DNA from: Candidatus Nanopelagicales bacterium
GTDB taxonomy: Bacteria; Actinomycetota; Actinomycetes; S36-B12
Length of the DNA stretch: 7,020 nt
Direction of reading: 5' to 3'
Assembly: GCA_030836325.1 (NCBI GenBank)
Contig: JAURQC010000067.1
Coordinates: forward strand, 1 to 7,020
Shown: in pieces, positions 5,506-7,020 of the stretch
Layout of the letters: each line of letters opens with the position of its first letter
Position numbering within the stretch: position 1 is the first letter of the stretch
The notes under the pieces: generated by a model
Told to the model about the DNA's origin: nothing
What the model saw: only the letters and a program-made list of their open reading frames with translations
The model's database searches: none
Program-made: the position numbers and the translations under genes

Positions 5506-6420
5506 TCAGCGCTCAAGCAGGTCGGTAACAGCGGCGAGCGACGGAAGTGAAGGAACTGCGCCCCGTCCAGTAGCAGCCAAAGCGCCGGCGGCCGCTCCCC
5601 AGCGCAACGCCTCAGCCATGCTCAAACCTCGGGCAAGCCCGGAAGAGAGTCCGCCACAGAAAGCGTCGCCGGCGGCCACGGTGTCGACCGCGCTGACCTT
5701 GAACGCCGCAGATTGACCGGAGCCATCAGGTGAGGCCCAGACGGCACCCTTGTCTCCGCGCGTGATGATGACGCAGCTCGGACCCTGTTCGCGCAAGAAC
5801 TGTGCTGCCTCGACTGCGTCGACCATGTTGCCGACGGACATTCCCGTCAGTTGGTGCGCTTCGTGTTCATTGGGAACGAGGACATCTACGTTCGCTAACA
5901 GTTCCTTGGGGTAATCACGAACGGGAGCGGGATTCATGATCACCTGTGCGCCGATCTTCCGGCCAGTTTCCGCGGCAGCAACCATCACATCGATGGGCAC
6001 CTCACCTTGAGTGAGAACTACGTCGACCGCGCTGAGTGATGTCAGGTGGGTGGCAACCGAACCTGGATCAACAGCGTCGTTTGCACCGGGAATGACGATG
6101 ATCCGGTTCTCACCACCGGAATCCACCTCAATCAGTGCGGTTCCCGACGTCCCCGAGACCGTGGAGATTCCCGCGAGTTGGATCCCTTCGCGCCGAACCA
6201 CGTCAAGCAGCCATTCACCTGATCCATCGTCTCCAACTGCCCCGATCATGTGAACCTCGGACTCCAGGCGAGCTGCAGCGACCGCCTGGTTGAGTCCTTT
6301 GCCTCCGGCGTGACGCTCGAGCGAGCTTCCGAAAACTGTTTCCCCGGGATTGGGCATCCGGTCGAGTTCGACGACGAGATCTATGTTGAGACTGCCGATC
6401 ACAGCGATGCGATTGTGCAT
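5506..6420 (-). CDS. rbsK: Ribokinase (PfkB family)
   Basis: This 304-residue cytosolic kinase would convert D-ribose and ATP to ribose 5-phosphate. Its N-terminus MHNRIAVIGSLNIDLVV has the sugar-binding Asn12 and Asp14 seen in RbsK. PfkB signature 1 is AGGKGLNQAVAAAR (38-51). The NxxE Mg/phosphate motif is N184-E187. Signature 2 is DTVAAGDAFCGG (246-257), with catalytic base Asp252 and the anion hole AAGD. Length and motifs fit ribokinase closely. I chose ATG at 6418-6420 because GGAAG lies 10 nt upstream and homologues begin at this point; ATGs at 6439-6441 and 6529-6531 would add 7 or 37 residues of unconserved sequence overlapping the xylulokinase. The stop is 3 bp from that of the convergent oxygenase gene. 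Other PfkB substrates, such as deoxyribose or nucleosides, remain possible. Confidence 0.9.
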   Translation of the reverse strand: MHNRIAVIGSLNIDLVVELDRMPNPGETVFGSSLERHAGGKGLNQAVAAARLESEVHMIGAVGDDGSGEWLLDVVRREGIQLAGISTVSGTSGTALIEVDSGGENRIIVIPGANDAVDPGSVATHLTSLSAVDVVLTQGEVPIDVMVAAAETGRKIGAQVIMNPAPVRDYPKELLANVDVLVPNEHEAHQLTGMSVGNMVDAVEAAQFLREQGPSCVIITRGDKGAVWASPDGSGQSAAFKVSAVDTVAAGDAFCGGLSSGLARGLSMAEALRWGAAAGALAATGRGAVPSLPSLAAVTDLLER

Positions 6421-6426
6421 GTGCGC

Positions 6427-6432
6427 GATACT
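6427..6432 (+). promoter_or_regulatory. Possible -10 element for a leaderless xylB transcript
   Basis: GATACT matches TATAAT at four of six positions and ends 7 bp before the xylB ATG at 6440, the spacing expected if transcription starts at the initiating A. No Shine-Dalgarno sequence precedes that ATG and leaderless mRNAs are frequent in Actinomycetota. No convincing -35 is seen, so this is weak. Confidence 0.2.
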
Positions 6433-6435
6433 TCC
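6431..6435 (-). promoter_or_regulatory. Probable ribosome binding site of rbsK
   Basis: GGAAG on the minus strand, 10 nt before ATG at 6420-6418. It is a moderate match with slightly long spacing, but the other candidate starts have none. Confidence 0.45.
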
Positions 6436-6439
6436 ACGC

Positions 6440-7020
6440 ATGGCGGAAATTGGTGCGTCCCTGGGTGTGGACTTGGGCACAGGTTCGGTGAAAGTTGCTC
6501 TCGTCGGCGACACAGGTGACATCCACGCCAAGGCCTCGCGGGCCTACGACCTCTCCTCCCCGCTTCCCGGGTGGGCCGAGGCCGACCCCCTCGAGTGGTG
6601 GGCGGCGACAAACGAGGCGGCACAGGAAGTAATGGAAGCCGTGGGTGACGACTTCGACTCAGCACTCGGAGTCGGATTCAGCGGCCAGATGCACGGACTG
6701 GTCTTGTGCGATGAGGACCTCGAACCTGTGCGGCCTGCGATCACGTGGGCGGACACGCGTGCAGGCAGTCAGGCCGCTGAGATGGAATCCGCGCTCGGCT
6801 CGAACATGCTCGCTCAACTTGGATCACCGGCCGTATCTGGTTTTGCCGCGACGTCGCTTCGGTGGGTCGCGACCCACGAGCCAGAGGTGCTTGCGAAGAC
6901 GCGGTACGCACTCCAGCCCAAGGACTGGCTGCGCGCACGGCTAGGCGGTTCGATCGTCACGGAGCCCAGCGATGCCAGTGGGACCTTGCTCGCGAACGTT
7001 GCGGATGGGACGTGGAACGA
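6440..7020 (+). CDS. xylB: Xylulokinase (FGGY family), 3' end beyond the window
   Basis: The frame stays open from ATG at 6440 to the window edge, giving 193 residues of a protein normally near 480-500. It would phosphorylate D-xylulose to xylulose 5-phosphate. Visible motifs are the N-terminal phosphate-binding strand LGVDLGTGSVK (8-18), PGWAEADP (43-50), GFSGQMHG (79-86), which is typical of xylulokinases among FGGY kinases, PAITWADTR (99-107) and TEPSDASGTLL (174-184). The catalytic Asp in the GGGDNA-type motif would lie past the end. In-frame ATGs at 6407 and 6419 are alternatives but overlap rbsK. The start codons of xylB and rbsK are separated by only 19 bp and point apart, suggesting joint pentose or polyol metabolism. 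A related substrate such as another ketopentose cannot be excluded. Confidence 0.9.
   Translation, partial: MAEIGASLGVDLGTGSVKVALVGDTGDIHAKASRAYDLSSPLPGWAEADPLEWWAATNEAAQEVMEAVGDDFDSALGVGFSGQMHGLVLCDEDLEPVRPAITWADTRAGSQAAEMESALGSNMLAQLGSPAVSGFAATSLRWVATHEPEVLAKTRYALQPKDWLRARLGGSIVTEPSDASGTLLANVADGTWN

Overview
The window looks like a chromosomal stretch from a high-GC Gram-positive bacterium (Actinomycetota). The evidence is GC-rich coding sequence with G/C-ending codons, a proline-rich N-terminal tail on a membrane-anchored HtrA protease, an MpaB/DUF2236-type oxygenase, and GGAGG-type ribosome binding sites on two genes next to start regions with no such site. Genus cannot be fixed from the sequence alone. 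I see no RNA genes, CRISPR arrays, insertion sequences or phage genes.

Layout. (1) Positions 68-2983, minus strand: a large secreted subtilisin-family protease of 971 residues. Its order is signal peptide, Pro/Ser/Thr linker, I9 propeptide, nidogen-like domain, second Pro/Thr linker, aqualysin/proteinase K-like catalytic domain, polyglycine linker, and about 25 exactly phased octapeptide repeats with a basic end. (2) Positions 2984-3239: a 256-bp divergent intergenic region rich in symmetric elements. (3) Positions 3240-4457, plus strand: an HtrA/PepD-type membrane-anchored serine protease with one PDZ domain, followed by a 16-bp hairpin (4481-4519). (4) Positions 4585-5502, plus strand: a cytosolic DUF2236/MpaB-family putative heme oxygenase. 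(5) Positions 5506-6420, minus strand: a ribokinase (PfkB family) converging on the oxygenase with 3 bp between stops. (6) Positions 6440-7020 and beyond, plus strand: the N-terminal half of a xylulokinase (FGGY family), divergent from the ribokinase with 19 bp between the start codons. It runs off the window. Positions 1-67 hold no gene I can support.

How it fits together. The left half is an extracytoplasmic proteolysis module: a secreted subtilase and an envelope HtrA fire from one shared regulatory region, so joint control is plausible. The right half belongs to sugar metabolism: two kinases that would make pentose phosphates (ribose 5-phosphate and xylulose 5-phosphate) sit head to head. 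The oxygenase between them looks like an independent gene.

Most of the window is ordinary. The unusual object is the subtilase, both for the nidogen-like domain lying between its propeptide and catalytic domain and for its long C-terminal octapeptide array. I see no multi-gene novel system.
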